From Adineta steineri (taxonomy: Eukaryota; Rotifera; Eurotatoria; Adinetida; Adinetidae), in the NCBI GenBank assembly GCA_905250115.1, contig CAJNOI010000051.1:186001-250000 (forward strand): 64,000 bases of DNA, in the 5' to 3' direction. The position numbers and the translations under genes were made by a program. Positions 10,132 through 22,200 of the stretch are shown piece by piece. Position 1 is the first letter of the stretch. Each line of letters starts with the position of its first letter. Below the pieces are notes generated by a model. The model was not told where the DNA came from. It searched no databases and worked only from the letters and a program-made list of their open reading frames with translations.

Positions 10132-10707
10132 ATGATAAAATCTATTATATTGATCATTGGAATATTGATTCTTTTTATTACAATCGATCATTGCCATGCA
10201 TGGAACGATACAGGTTATAATCTTTCTTTTTTGCAATTTATCTTTTTCGAATAAATTATTATCTATTCAATAGATTCAACTGAAAATGCAACTCTAATAA
10301 TTCCACCAAAACCATTTGTTTATTATGGACGTTATCATCAACGACGTGTTCGTCGTGAATATTCATATAATGATAATAATATAACATCGGATCATGAAAC
10401 AATGGCAACCATTCTTTCAATTCTTCCACTCGATCGTATAGGTGCTATTATTGGTCAAATTATAGCAACAGGTGTTAAAGAAATGCTAAATCCAAATATT
10501 GGCAAAAAAATTGTTAATGTTCTTGAAAATCAAGCACCATCATTAGTAACATCATTGTTTACTAATCTTTACAGTACTTTACGTGCTCCAGTACGACCAG
10601 TAACAAGTAATACTACAATAATAATCAATAGGAATGCTAGTAAACAATTGCGTAATAGTTCAACATCATCATTAATTAATACAATGAGACGTATGGGAAC
10701 CAAGTAA
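10132..10707 (+). CDS. Secreted protein of unknown function
   Basis: Exons 10132-10213 and 10274-10707 give 171 residues; the intron is 60 nt. The start MIKSIILIIGILILFITI is a strong signal peptide with probable cleavage near CHA-W. A basic cluster RRVRRE about 30 residues later looks like a proprotein-convertase site. The mature part contains a hydrophobic, Ile/Gly-rich helix (LDRIGAIIGQIIATGVKEM) and a Ser/Asn-rich tail ending near RRMGTK. No cysteines follow the signal peptide. It could be a processed peptide precursor or an amphipathic host-defence peptide; I do not recognise a family. Confidence 0.65.
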
Positions 10708-12371
10708 AATATTTTCATATCTATCATACATATGTTTTCTTTTCTTCTGCATAATATTAACTAAATATATTATTTATAAAAAATGTTAAAATATAATTTT
10801 GCTAATGAATACTATGCCACATTTAAATATAAATCGAATAGTAATAAAAATCAAATAATTTCAAAAATAACTTATGAAGTGTTTATTTTTAAGAATGAAT
10901 TCATCTAGGTATTTTTTATTAGCATACTTATTTTAAATTTACTTGTATTACTTAGTGCATCATTAGTATCTTATATGTCTTTTCTTTTTATTCACTGTCT
11001 TTATATCTTATTTATATAAAAGAAAACATATCATTTGCATTCTAATACATATAAAGAAAACATGTCAGGCTCGAAGATTATTTCTGCTTTATTATTATTA
11101 TTATTATTATTTTCTTTATGCAAACATCGACCTATATACTTCTGAATCATCATCATTCTTTGAAGAAGAAGATGATGAATGCATCGACATTCTTGTGTTT
11201 ATATCCGATTGGCTAATATTTGACGTACACCAGAAGAGATCTGGTATTGAACTGGTTTTTTTTTCTTCCATTCTTTGAAATAGTGTGTTCGTTGAGACAT
11301 GCACATTCTACGGCTCTTTTCTTAGTATATGTAATTTGATAGAAATCATATTTCATATTGACAAAAAAAGCAATCTTCTAATTCAAACTGATTTTGATTC
11401 TTAAAAAAACAATAAATATTTTTTGAGGCAAGTATATTATCAACATTGGAATATACGATTCATCATAACCGGATATATAAAAATTTGAATATTCATTTTG
11501 TTTTTTTTTCTTTTGCTCTGATATGATAGTTGATTATTTTTATTTCAACAAAATTACATATCCAAAGAATAGTTAGATAGAAAAAAGTCAATCAAGTTTA
11601 ATGATGTACTAAATATAAATCAAATTTTGAGAGTTAATAGTTGTTAAAATAGATAATATAATCATAAAGGAAAAAAGAATCATTTTCTTGTTCAGTATGA
11701 TAGAGAAAAGATTGCTTTCCAACTTTATCTCTTTTTCTTTTCTTTTCCGTTAGCTGAAGAAAACAGCATTAAGTTTATTTGCTTACACTGCCGCTATTGA
11801 ATCGCCAGTATATAGTCGTTGCCCTCGTCGTCGATGTCGTTTTCTCTTCTTTCTCTCAAGGACAGAAAGAGTCTATTGTTTCGGTTTGTATAGTGGCGCG
11901 TAGTGTACACGCATATGCAATGGCCTCTATTTACGACGGTATAATGCGGCGGCGCCGTCGTCGTTGTCGACTAGTGCAAAAGAAAGATGGATTGGTGGAA
12001 AAAGATGATGAAGAGAATGAAGCTTCTTTCTTCTTTCTCTCTCATTATGCTATATGTCTATGTCTATATGTGCCAAAGAGCGACAACAGTGAAAGGACAC
12101 ATATATAGCTCTATGTGAAAGCAGCGAGCAAAACGAAGATAGACGACGACGTACGCGCACTACTACTCGGCGATCGCTGCAAGCAAAAAGAAGAGAGAAG
12201 GAACGAGAGAAAGACGAAAGAGAACAAGAAGAAGAAGAAGAAATAGTTGCTTGTCATATTCTCTCTCTCTTTCTGTGTTGGCCCTATGTTGATTTGATTC
12301 CTCCCTTCTCTCTTCCATCTATTCTCGCATTCACTACTACTGTGTTCCTATCAACCAACTAAACTTAATCA
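10708..12371. other. Intergenic, including the probable promoter and 5' UTR of the acidic protein gene
   Basis: The first kilobase is plain AT-rich sequence. From about 11,780 to 12,250 the GC and CpG content rises clearly (for example CGGCGGCGCCGTCGTCG near 11,947), followed by purine-rich and CTCTCT tracts. This resembles a promoter and 5' leader. An ORF at 11,779-12,108 opens with TTG and is judged a by-product of the GC-rich leader. Confidence 0.5.
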
Positions 12372-13001
12372 ATGGCCGATTCAACTGACGCATTGTCTTC
12401 GCCGACAGCTACTGCCACCAAGGGTATGTGAACGGACTTTCATTTTTGTTCCTAAAGTATTCTAAACTAACTATTAAATTTTTTTCTAGGTACTAAACGT
12501 GAAGCTGAATTGGATGATGTTAGTCCAACTAAATTAAAAGCATTGAAAGCAACAAAAAATGGTACTAATGGTGATGCACCAACGGTAGTTGATGATGATT
12601 CATCTAATAATCATAAAAATGGAAACTATCATGATGATGATGATGAAGATGATGATGATGTATGTCAAATAAAAAATCTAATAGAAATAAAAGTTAAAAT
12701 TTTATTTGAATTTTTTCAGGTAGTTGCTGGAGATCGAGAAGCAGGCGATTATGACGAAGAAGATGGTTCAGAAGATGATTATGATGAAGACGAGGGAGAA
12801 AATGGTGAAGATGATGAAGGTAGTTAAAGAAAAAAAAACAAAGAAATAAAATTTATATATAAAAAAAATTTGCTTTTCTTTATAGGAGATTCAAAAGCAT
12901 CTGCTGGTAAATCGAATTCTCGAAAAGCAGCCGCTGGTGCATCGGCTGATAGCGGTGCCGATGAAAGTGGAGATGATGACGATGATGATGAACAAGAATA
13001 A
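12372..13001 (+). CDS. Highly acidic nuclear protein, prothymosin/parathymosin-like
   Basis: Exons 12372-12423, 12490-12659, 12720-12819, 12886-13001; 145 residues ending in EQE. The start MADSTDALSS is followed by a basic patch (GTKREAE, KLKALKATKNG) and then long Asp/Glu runs broken by Gly, Ser and Asn, with a short basic/Ala stretch (SNSRKAAAG) and a second acid run at the C-terminus. No folded domain or hydrophobic core is visible, so it is intrinsically disordered. Prothymosin-alpha proteins have this size, N-terminus and composition and bind histones, but acidic tails evolve convergently. Treat the family name as a composition-based guess. Confidence 0.7.
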
Positions 13002-14440
13002 TCTTCAGATATATATATCTATTCTATATACATGTTTTTTTTTGTCATGATTAAAAAAAGAAAATCCAGCATAAACTTCTGTTTTTCTTCTGTTCATCAA
13101 ACCAGACACACATAAAAAAATTTCTAGAGAACTCTGTTTACTTTTTTTTTTCTGTTGTTCTTCTTGTTGTTCTTATTATGCCTATTTCTTGATGTTGTTG
13201 TATATTACTTCTTGTGTGCCGGTTTCTTGGTCATATACGTGTGTACTTTTTTTTCTTTTTGTTCTGTTTGCGATTATTTCGCAAAAAATCATTCATTGAA
13301 GAATATAGAAAAACAAACAACATAGAATAATCATATGTATATGTATATATATACAGAATTAAATATCTGAACATTTTATATGAGATAGCAAAAAGGAACA
13401 AGAAAAAAAACAAAAATAATGTCTTTGAACAAGATTTTTAATTCACATGCCATGAATGATAAATGATTGTATTTTGTTAATGATCAACCTAGAGGAAGAA
13501 AAAAAAAATAACATTAGAGAGAGATTTATATGTTGAAAAATCTATCGACAGATGTCACTAGAAGTAAAATGGAAAAAGATGAGATTTTTCCAAGGAAAAA
13601 AGAAAGTAAATCGATATGTTTAGTTAAGAAAAATATTGTTTTTGTTTTGATAATGGAAAAAGATGAATTTTAAAAATTGAAATAAAATATGTTCTTGAAA
13701 GAGTTTTCAGTCTAAGTTGAAAGCGTATATTATACGCAAATTATCATCACAAATCCAAATCTGAAAAGCATAAATAGCGACTCAACAGGAACAAAAAAAG
13801 ATCATCACACATGACATTTGATTATTATATATAGTGTGTTTTAGTATAATCATGAAAAGAAAAAGAAATATGAATTTTATTCACTTCTAAAATCTTGAAC
13901 TATGTAACGTTTAACCAGTAATTTTTCCATTTGAAAATCTTCAAATTATATCCAAAAAAACGTTTTCATTGTCAAAATTCTCTCATTATCCATATTGTGT
14001 TTTTTTTGTCATCTATTGTAGAAAAAATCACCTATCCTAGATGAAAGTTGGTTGTCATAGACATATTTAGATATATATATATATATAATTCCGTCGTATT
14101 TGTGTGATGATCTGATTCATTCAATGTTGGAAGCTATTTGAAAAGACAAAGGAAAAGCACAGAAAAAAAAGAAGAAAAGACAAAAAAAGAAGATAGAGAC
14201 AAAGACATAAACGCATTGACATCAACACACTTTCACATACACAATTTCTCGTTTTTTTTTTATTCAAATTGACAGAAACGAACGGTAATGGATATCGTCG
14301 ATATGAAATCAAATATTTCTTGACTTGTTTTGTTTGTAAAAAACATATAGATATATATATATGTAATATAGTTGACAAAAGAAAAAGACGAACGGTATCA
14401 ATAAATAGATAATTGAAGTTTGAAATAAATGTTCCAAATT
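13002..14440. other. 3' regions of the convergent acidic-protein gene and CDK12/13; nothing else recognised
   Basis: Long AT-rich space between two tail-to-tail genes. It contains T-rich tracts and AT microsatellites (for example near 14,075) but no supported ORF. Confidence 0.55.
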
Positions 14441-17440
14441 TTATTTTGATTTATTATTATTATTATTATTATTATTAATAATACTGCTTCCATTTTTTGC
14501 TGATAATGTTGTTGAACCTACCATTTCAGTTGATTGATGATAAGAACTATTATTATCTATTTGTTGTTGTTGTTGTTTTGAACTAAAAATTAATAAAACG
14601 AAATATTATTAGTGTCGTAGAATTTTTTTATATAATTTACCTTTCAGTATTAATATTTGTTGAATCATCGGGACTATCCATTTGCATGTCTAGAGAACAG
14701 AACAAAAAAAAACATTTTTTTTTATCTTTCTTCATCATTTTTAAATAAAATGATTTAGAGGAAATAACGGAAGTTAATTCTTATCTAATCAAAGTAAATA
14801 TGAAAAAACTAAAATATGATTCTTATCAATCGCGGAAAGATGAAAATTAAATTTGGCCATATTTTACCAGCTCCTTGATTATATCGTTGATATTCAATTA
14901 TTTCACGTTCTTTAAAATGTGCTTGAATTTCATTTTCACTCCAACCACGACGTGCTAATCGTCTATGTTCTTTACTCCACATTTCATGACAATCTTGTGC
15001 AATTGGTAATCTAAATAAAAATAATTAAATAAAAAAATAAAAATAAAAACTAAAAAAATTTACTGTATGGGTTGTATTGTTTCTTCACTGATATCTTTAA
15101 GCCAATTTGAAAGAAGAGCATCACTTGCACTTATTCGTTTAGCTGGATCTAATTCAAGCATACGATCAAATAAATCCAAAGCAGGTTCAGGAATACTAGA
15201 AATTATACGAGAAGAATTAAATTTCAAAAAATAAAAATAAATTATTTTTTTACTATTGATAATCTTCTCTTAATTTTCTTCGATAAGTTTTTTTCTGTTT
15301 TAATGTTGCAAAAAGTGGCAAATGAATAACTTCTGGCCAAACAGCTGGTGTTGGTGAGCCACATAAACGTGAAATTAATTCTAATTGTTCATCTTCACGT
15401 TGTCCTTGAAATAAAGGTTTACGAGTAAATAATTCACCAAAAATACAACTAGAAAAAAAAATCAATTTATTCATCAATGCAATCTTTTATTTCTATACAT
15501 ACCCACAACTCCATATATCAATAGATGGTCCGTATCTTTCTTCACCAAGTAATAATTCTGGTGGTCTATACCATAAAGTAATAACTTTATTTGTATATGG
15601 TCGATCTTTATCTTCTGCATTATATAAACGTGCAAGACCAAAATCAGCTAATTTGATTTTTCCATTATTATTTAATAAAATATTTGAACATTTTATATCA
15701 CGATGTAAAAATTTTCTTTGATGACAAAAAGCTAAACCGGACATAAGTTGAAAAACAAATGCTCGTATATGTTCAATATCAAGTTCAATTAATCCGGAAT
15801 CAAGTAAACCAAATAAATCATGATCACAATATTCAAAAACTAAATAAAATGATGTATCATTTTTAATATCAACTATATTTCGTGCATCCATAATAATTTC
15901 TTTTAAATTAACTATATTTGGATGAGTTAATTGACGAAGAATTTGTATTTCACGTATAGCTGTTATTGGAAAACCTTCTTTTTCATTTTCTAATCGAACT
16001 TTTTTTAATGCACATAAATCACCTAAATATTTATTTCAAAAAAAATTCAATTTTTTTTCTTAATGTGAACAAACCGGTTGTTTTTTCACGTGCTTTAAAT
16101 ACTTCACCATATGTTCCTTCACCTATTTTTGCTAAAATTTCATAGACTTCAACAGTTCGTTCACCCCATTGATTTTTTACCATCTCCTCACGACGTTGAA
16201 GAATTCTTAAAAAAGAAATATAAATAAACTTTTTATCAATAGAAATTTCTTTGTTTTGTTTTACAATGGTCGACGCATAGGTTTATCAGATGCATTTGGA
16301 GAAGTATTTACTGGACTTGAAGGTGAAAGAGGATCTTGTTTATAATCTGGTGGCATTGGTAATGATCGTATTAAATGTGTTTGACCACTTGATTGTGGTA
16401 CATTGGATGATCGACGACGTGAATTACTATTTTAATATTAATATGTAATTAAAATTGTCTTTTTTTTATTATTCGATTGAAAACTTACTCAGAACGATTT
16501 ATATTAGAAGTTATATCATTCGAGTTGATGTTTGTCTAAATATAAAATCATTTATTCAAGTTTCTATCTCTTGTTTTTTTTTTCTATTATACTTACATCT
16601 ATATCATTCTTTGATTCTTGTTCATTTTGTGTTTGAATATTAGTTGTTACTGTTTTTTTTTTATCTATTTTTGGTCTTAATTTATCAAGTTCTGATGCAA
16701 GTGTTCCTTTTGTTGATCGTTGATATTGATTATTATTATCATTTTCATTTAATGATGAATGTTCACTTGAATGGGTTGATGATGATGAAGATTTTCGATG
16801 ATATTTTGATTTTCTACGATGATGATAATGATGTGAAGAAGAAGAAGAAGAATAAAGTGGCACAGGATATGATGATGATGATGGACTTGGTCGACGTCTT
16901 TTTGATGAATAATTACTGTTATCTGTATGATGTTTTCGTTTTTTATGTTTCATATCAAAATTTGTGTCATTTAAAGTTGTTTCATTAGTTGTATCACGGG
17001 AATGCACATGATGATAAGATGGTTGAGAATTACGTGATGATCGACTTGTTGTATCATGTCGTGAACGATGAGAATTTCGACTACTAAGAAGAAGAAAAAA
17101 ACAATTAAAGAAATTTCTTTAAACAAAATATCTACTTATGTTGATTAGATTCATTATTAATATCACTAGATGATGAACGACGTGTTCGAGACTTTCGTTC
17201 AGATGATCGTTGTCGACTGTGTTTATGTTTTTTTTTTAATGTTGACGATCGATTATGTTTTTCTGTATTTATTGTATTAGTTTCTGGTGATGATGATTCT
17301 GATGATACAGATTCAAGAAGGGATTGATGATGATGAGAATATGATGTATCACGTGAACTTGTTCGATGATTATTATTATGTGTATAATAATGAGAATTTG
17401 TTGAAGACGACATGAAATTTTTATTTAAACAAATCGTCAT
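14441..17440 (-). CDS. CDK12: Cyclin-dependent kinase 12/13 orthologue
   Basis: A transcription-elongation kinase that pairs with cyclin K, phosphorylates the RNA polymerase II CTD and supports expression of long and DNA-repair genes. Eleven exons: 17440-17136, 17083-16597, 16535-16489, 16426-16265, 16205-16075, 16022-15503, 15448-15254, 15195-15064, 15010-14868, 14689-14641, 14582-14441; 770 residues. Residues 1 to about 330 are Ser/Arg/His-rich, like the RS region of CDK12/13. The kinase follows: [11 protein letters not shown], catalytic Lys in ALKK, the diagnostic PITAIRE helix, [17 protein letters not shown], the T-loop [16 protein letters not shown] and [12 protein letters not shown]. 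The C-terminus is short with Gln and Asn repeats. An alternative start lies at 17413. It replaces the two vertebrate paralogues, so the symbol could equally be CDK13. Confidence 0.95.
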
Positions 17441-19264
17441 ACGATATCAAAAGATATATATTCTTATATATTTGTTAATCTATATGAATAGATTCTAAGT
17501 AGAAAAATTTCATTGTTTTTCAAAAAACAATATTAAAATTAATTAACTTACAAGGAAAACGATTTTGAGGATGTGAATGTAAAAGTTTAATCATAAATTT
17601 ATATAGTGATACAACATGACAAGAAAACAAATATAGAGAGAGACATAAGCAAAAACAACAGACATATACGAATGAATTAGCTACAAGAGTTAGCCGGTTT
17701 AAATATTTTATTGGTTAAATAAAATTTTTTTGACCAATTAGAAAATAACTAGTTCGAATAGCCTTCGAGATTCGTTACATTAAACTTTGAATTTATTACG
17801 CTACAATCAATCTATTATTATATAATAATATTCTATTGAAAATAATGTACCTATGAATTAACTTTTAGAAATTTCATTTCTAATAATCACCATATTCTTG
17901 TTTTCTTTTTCAATATAAGAAACTAGATGACGCTAGTTATTAGAAACAAAAATTGTGCAAGCTAATGGTAGCATAATTATATAAATTAGCTGAAAAATGT
18001 TTTTCAAAACAAGAAAAAAAATTTAGAAATAATTAAATAATTTTTTGTTTAGTTTTGTACTATAAGAATATCAGATCATTGATCGTCTTTTAATATTTAT
18101 TGTCTATACGACTTTTCGAATACACCATCATTCACGTCCACATGAGTAACTAAATGTCACTTGAATACAATGAGTTTTATATATGAAAGTATAATAAAGG
18201 AAAACTAGCTAGAAGAAAGAATATGAATTTATGATGTCGAGATATCATTCATGGATAATTGCTTTTCGTCGGCGCACGTTCAGCACACGTTTGATGACAT
18301 TTAAAACTAGGAAATTATCAAAAATAATATTTCAGATAGAGCAAGTTAATTTTAAAACTAGACTGATCATATTAAAACATCATCAAAGATACAATGACTA
18401 TTACCTTTCTATTTAATTTCATATATCACTTAAAAATATTACATACTTGAAAGTTCATAATTTTAGTTTAAGTACAATATTCTTTTGACATTGCCCTGAG
18501 AATTCATCTACTGCATTCGTTTCTAATATTTATCATTAATAAAATGAAACCATATATAAAATGCTTCATTTTTAATAAGAATACTATCGAATGAACTATT
18601 ACAACAAACATTAAATATTTATTTTAAAAATATTAGGAAGACAAAAAATAAACAACAAAATTCATAGATATAATAAAAGAGGAAAACTATTTATTGTGAC
18701 TACAAGACATAAATTCGATAGATAAAAAACGATTAACATATAGTTTTTTTTGTTGTCTATAGAGTAATACAGATGTACGCATATACGAAAACATTCTCAT
18801 TAACCAAGAAGACATATTTTATAAATGTCAAATAAACATACAAGTACACAAGAAAAAAAAACTAGACGAATATCTGATCTGATTATAATAAATAAGTAAA
18901 CAAAACCAGCACCCATTTTATTTCAAACATATATATATGTATATACACAACTGTTCGAAAATAGTCGATCGAAAAAAAAATGAACATGACTAGTTTGTAA
19001 ATATAGAGAATAGAAATACTAAGGTAAAATTTTATCTACATGAAGATTAAATGAACATTAGAAAATTGTAGTTAAAATTAATACTTATTCTAGGAGAGAT
19101 TCTTCAGGCTGCTTGACTATAAATTCTTATAGATATAAATAGGATTTTTGAAAATAGATGATTAGATTTTCAGAACATTCTGTATATAATTATTTTCTTC
19201 TCGATTTTCATTTTAAGTTTAATGAAAGACAAATGGTATTCTAGAGGATTGATCGATCGATCTA
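17441..19264. other. Intergenic, nothing recognised
   Basis: 1.8 kb of AT-rich sequence between the CDK12/13 start and the Dispatched stop. It must hold the CDK12/13 promoter, but no element can be assigned. Confidence 0.55.
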
Positions 19265-22200
19265 CTAAACAGATTGTTCATCATTTAATTTCCGTTCAAC
19301 ATTGATATTTTCTTCATTATCATTTAGTGAACCTGCTTCTACAATAGGTGATGTTGATGATTTACCACATCGACATAATTTACCAAAACTAAAAAATTCA
19401 AGATAAAATAAGAATACTAAATTCATAACTTCTAACTTACGGTATATCACCAAATTGATCGATAGGTCCAATAAACGAAAGTAATGGTAAGAAAAACCAT
19501 GTTGCAAATAACCAACTTATGAACATAATTAACATAAGAAAAAAACCCATTTGAGAAAATGATGTTAATTTGCTTGGTGCCATTGATAATCCTGCAAGAA
19601 AAGATGTAAAACCAGCAACAAATACAGCTGAACCAACACGAATAAGACTATTTTTAATTCGACGAAAACGTTGTAAATTTCCATATTGTTGTTTTTTTTC
19701 AATAATTTGAAACATATTTTCATTTTCAAGAGATTTTTGTTCATTTAATTTTTTATTATTATTATCATGTGAATTCAATTGATTTAATGATATTTTAATA
19801 TGTGCTTGATTTTTTTTCCAATCTGCTTTAATATAAGCTACACCATAATGTACAGCTAAACGAAAAACAAAATTATCAAATAGAAATAAAAGAAAAAAAA
19901 CAAGATTTCTTACTAAAATCTACACTTAAACCAACACTCATTATAATAATTATTGTTTCAAGAATATTTAATTCCCAACCACATAAAACAAATACAGCTA
20001 CTGTATCAGCTATAATAAATGTAATTGTAGTCATAGCATATATTGTTATTAAAACATTTCCGGATGTTAATAATAGAACTACAAGTGCAAATAACATTGA
20101 AAATATGAGTGATGTATAAGTACCACGAATAACTTCACGCATTAAATCATAGAATAAAAATTGAGGTGAAACAAACCAACTAAATAAACAAAAAATAGAA
20201 TATTATAGAAAGTTAATTATCTTATGTCTCAAAAAAGAAGTTCATAGGATATATGGACATGGTAGATTAGATAATTTTTAAAAGTATATTGTTCGACTGA
20301 GTGAATTTAAATAAACACATGTGTATATCTCAAATGAATAGCCTTTACTAGAACTCATTTCTTCTATATTATATATTTGTTTTTACCCATGTTTAACTTG
20401 TTTGTAGACATGTTCATTCGATCCACCTTCCAATTTTATTTTTTCTAAACATTTTTCAAAATAATTTTGTAATTTATTATAATAAGCATTTTGAACAGAA
20501 TATGAATTAAATGTAACATTCATATTAACTGTAAATAAAAATGCTCGTATTTGTTTGGTTATTTTATCAGGTAAAAATCCAATACGAAGATTATCATTTG
20601 CATTTGCTGATTGAAATTGATTTGATCCTTTGAATAAACGAAATAAACGTTCCATTGCATCTATTGTTTGATTACGTGTTGATGGGACAAAAAATTCTTT
20701 ATCATTTGATGATATTAAAGATTTTTTATCGGATGTTGTAAATCCTCGTAATAATTGACCTAAAAAATAAATAAATAAATAAAAATCTCTTCGTATTTCT
20801 TCTCTTACCAATTGTTAACCATTGTGAATATGTTTGTTGAACATTAATAAATAAATCACTTCGATTAAGATCTTTTAAAAATGTATCAAACCATCGTAAA
20901 ACTTTTGGATCATAAAAATCAATATTTTGATTATAAATTAAATTTTGTTTATTTTGATTTATTTTCGAATCATCAGGATAAAATGGATGTACTAAATCCG
21001 TATCTTCGATACCAAATATAAATATTAACATTGGATTTGTAACATTATCTTTATCTTCATTAATATATGATAAAAATTGATCACGCATTTGATATTCAAA
21101 ACGTTCAAATGGATGTGTTAATTGAAAAAATTGATAACGACGAGATTTTGGTGGAGATAATTTTGGATGATAAAAAACAATAATTAAACCAATTATACCA
21201 CATATAAAAAATATTACGATTAAAATATAACGAAATTTTATTATTAAACGTGGAATATAAACAGTAAATATAACATGACTAAGACGTGTTAATGTTGATA
21301 AAGTTTTATCAAAGATTGATGGAAAATGATTAAATAGACCCAAACGTGCTGATAATGGTTCACAAACTTTCTCATAAACAATTACAAATGATACAATCAT
21401 TGTTATACTCATTAGAAAATTGAATAATATACAAAATCCCTAAAGAAAATAATAAAACAGAATTTAAAATTACTTAGTATTATTCCTAATAGTATTATTA
21501 ATTTTTAATGTATATTTCAATATACTATAAATCAAGATATGCGATACAAAACTTAATTTTAATTCTAGTCGTGATATACGTAATTATTTTCTTATTGGAT
21601 CGGAAAAATTGTTAATATTTCATTATAAATCATAATAGAATTCACTAAAAAACACAGGAAATTATTTACAAATTCTATCTTTGTTTTGTATATTTTGTTC
21701 TTAGAAACTGAATTGTGTTTTTTCATTTAACACTTTTATTTCTATTTTAGAAAAAAACCACTCTCAAATGAATCCTCAATAGTATTTTCTCATATTACAT
21801 GTATCTTTTTATAGCACACACTTTGTTTTTTTTACTCTTCTATTCTCTATAAATTAAAAGGAACTCCCATGGTTCCATCTCTCCAAAGAAAGGAGAACCT
21901 GCAAAGCAACATCACGCAATGATAAAATATAACCGAAAAGCTCATTAAGTATTGATCTACATATGTAATATAATAATATACTTCAGGATTTAATAATTAT
22001 CTTACATAAACCTTATGTCTATAATAGATATACAATTATTTACTATAAATAAGAAAAATACTATTCAATGCCAATTCTATTTAAGTGTAAACATACCATA
22101 AATAAGCCGAATAATTGTACATAAGCAATACGTGTTATCATATTAGTAAAAAAAGCTGCTGATGTTGTAAAACTTGTAACAAATACACTTGCAGCTGCAT

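Noticed and set aside
11779..12108. 109-codon ORF upstream of the acidic protein gene
   Set aside because: Starts with TTG, composition follows the local GC-rich leader, and it contains poly-Arg from GCG/CGT repeats. Better explained as promoter or 5' leader.
15253..15477. Stand-alone ORF inside the CDK12/13 locus
   Set aside because: It is one exon of the kinase read into the neighbouring intron; the frame continues through splice sites to the next exon.
16455..16988. Plus-strand ORFs opposite the CDK12/13 N-terminal exons
   Set aside because: Shadows of Ser/His/Arg-rich minus-strand exons, rich in Leu, Met and Tyr as expected for the reverse of such codons.
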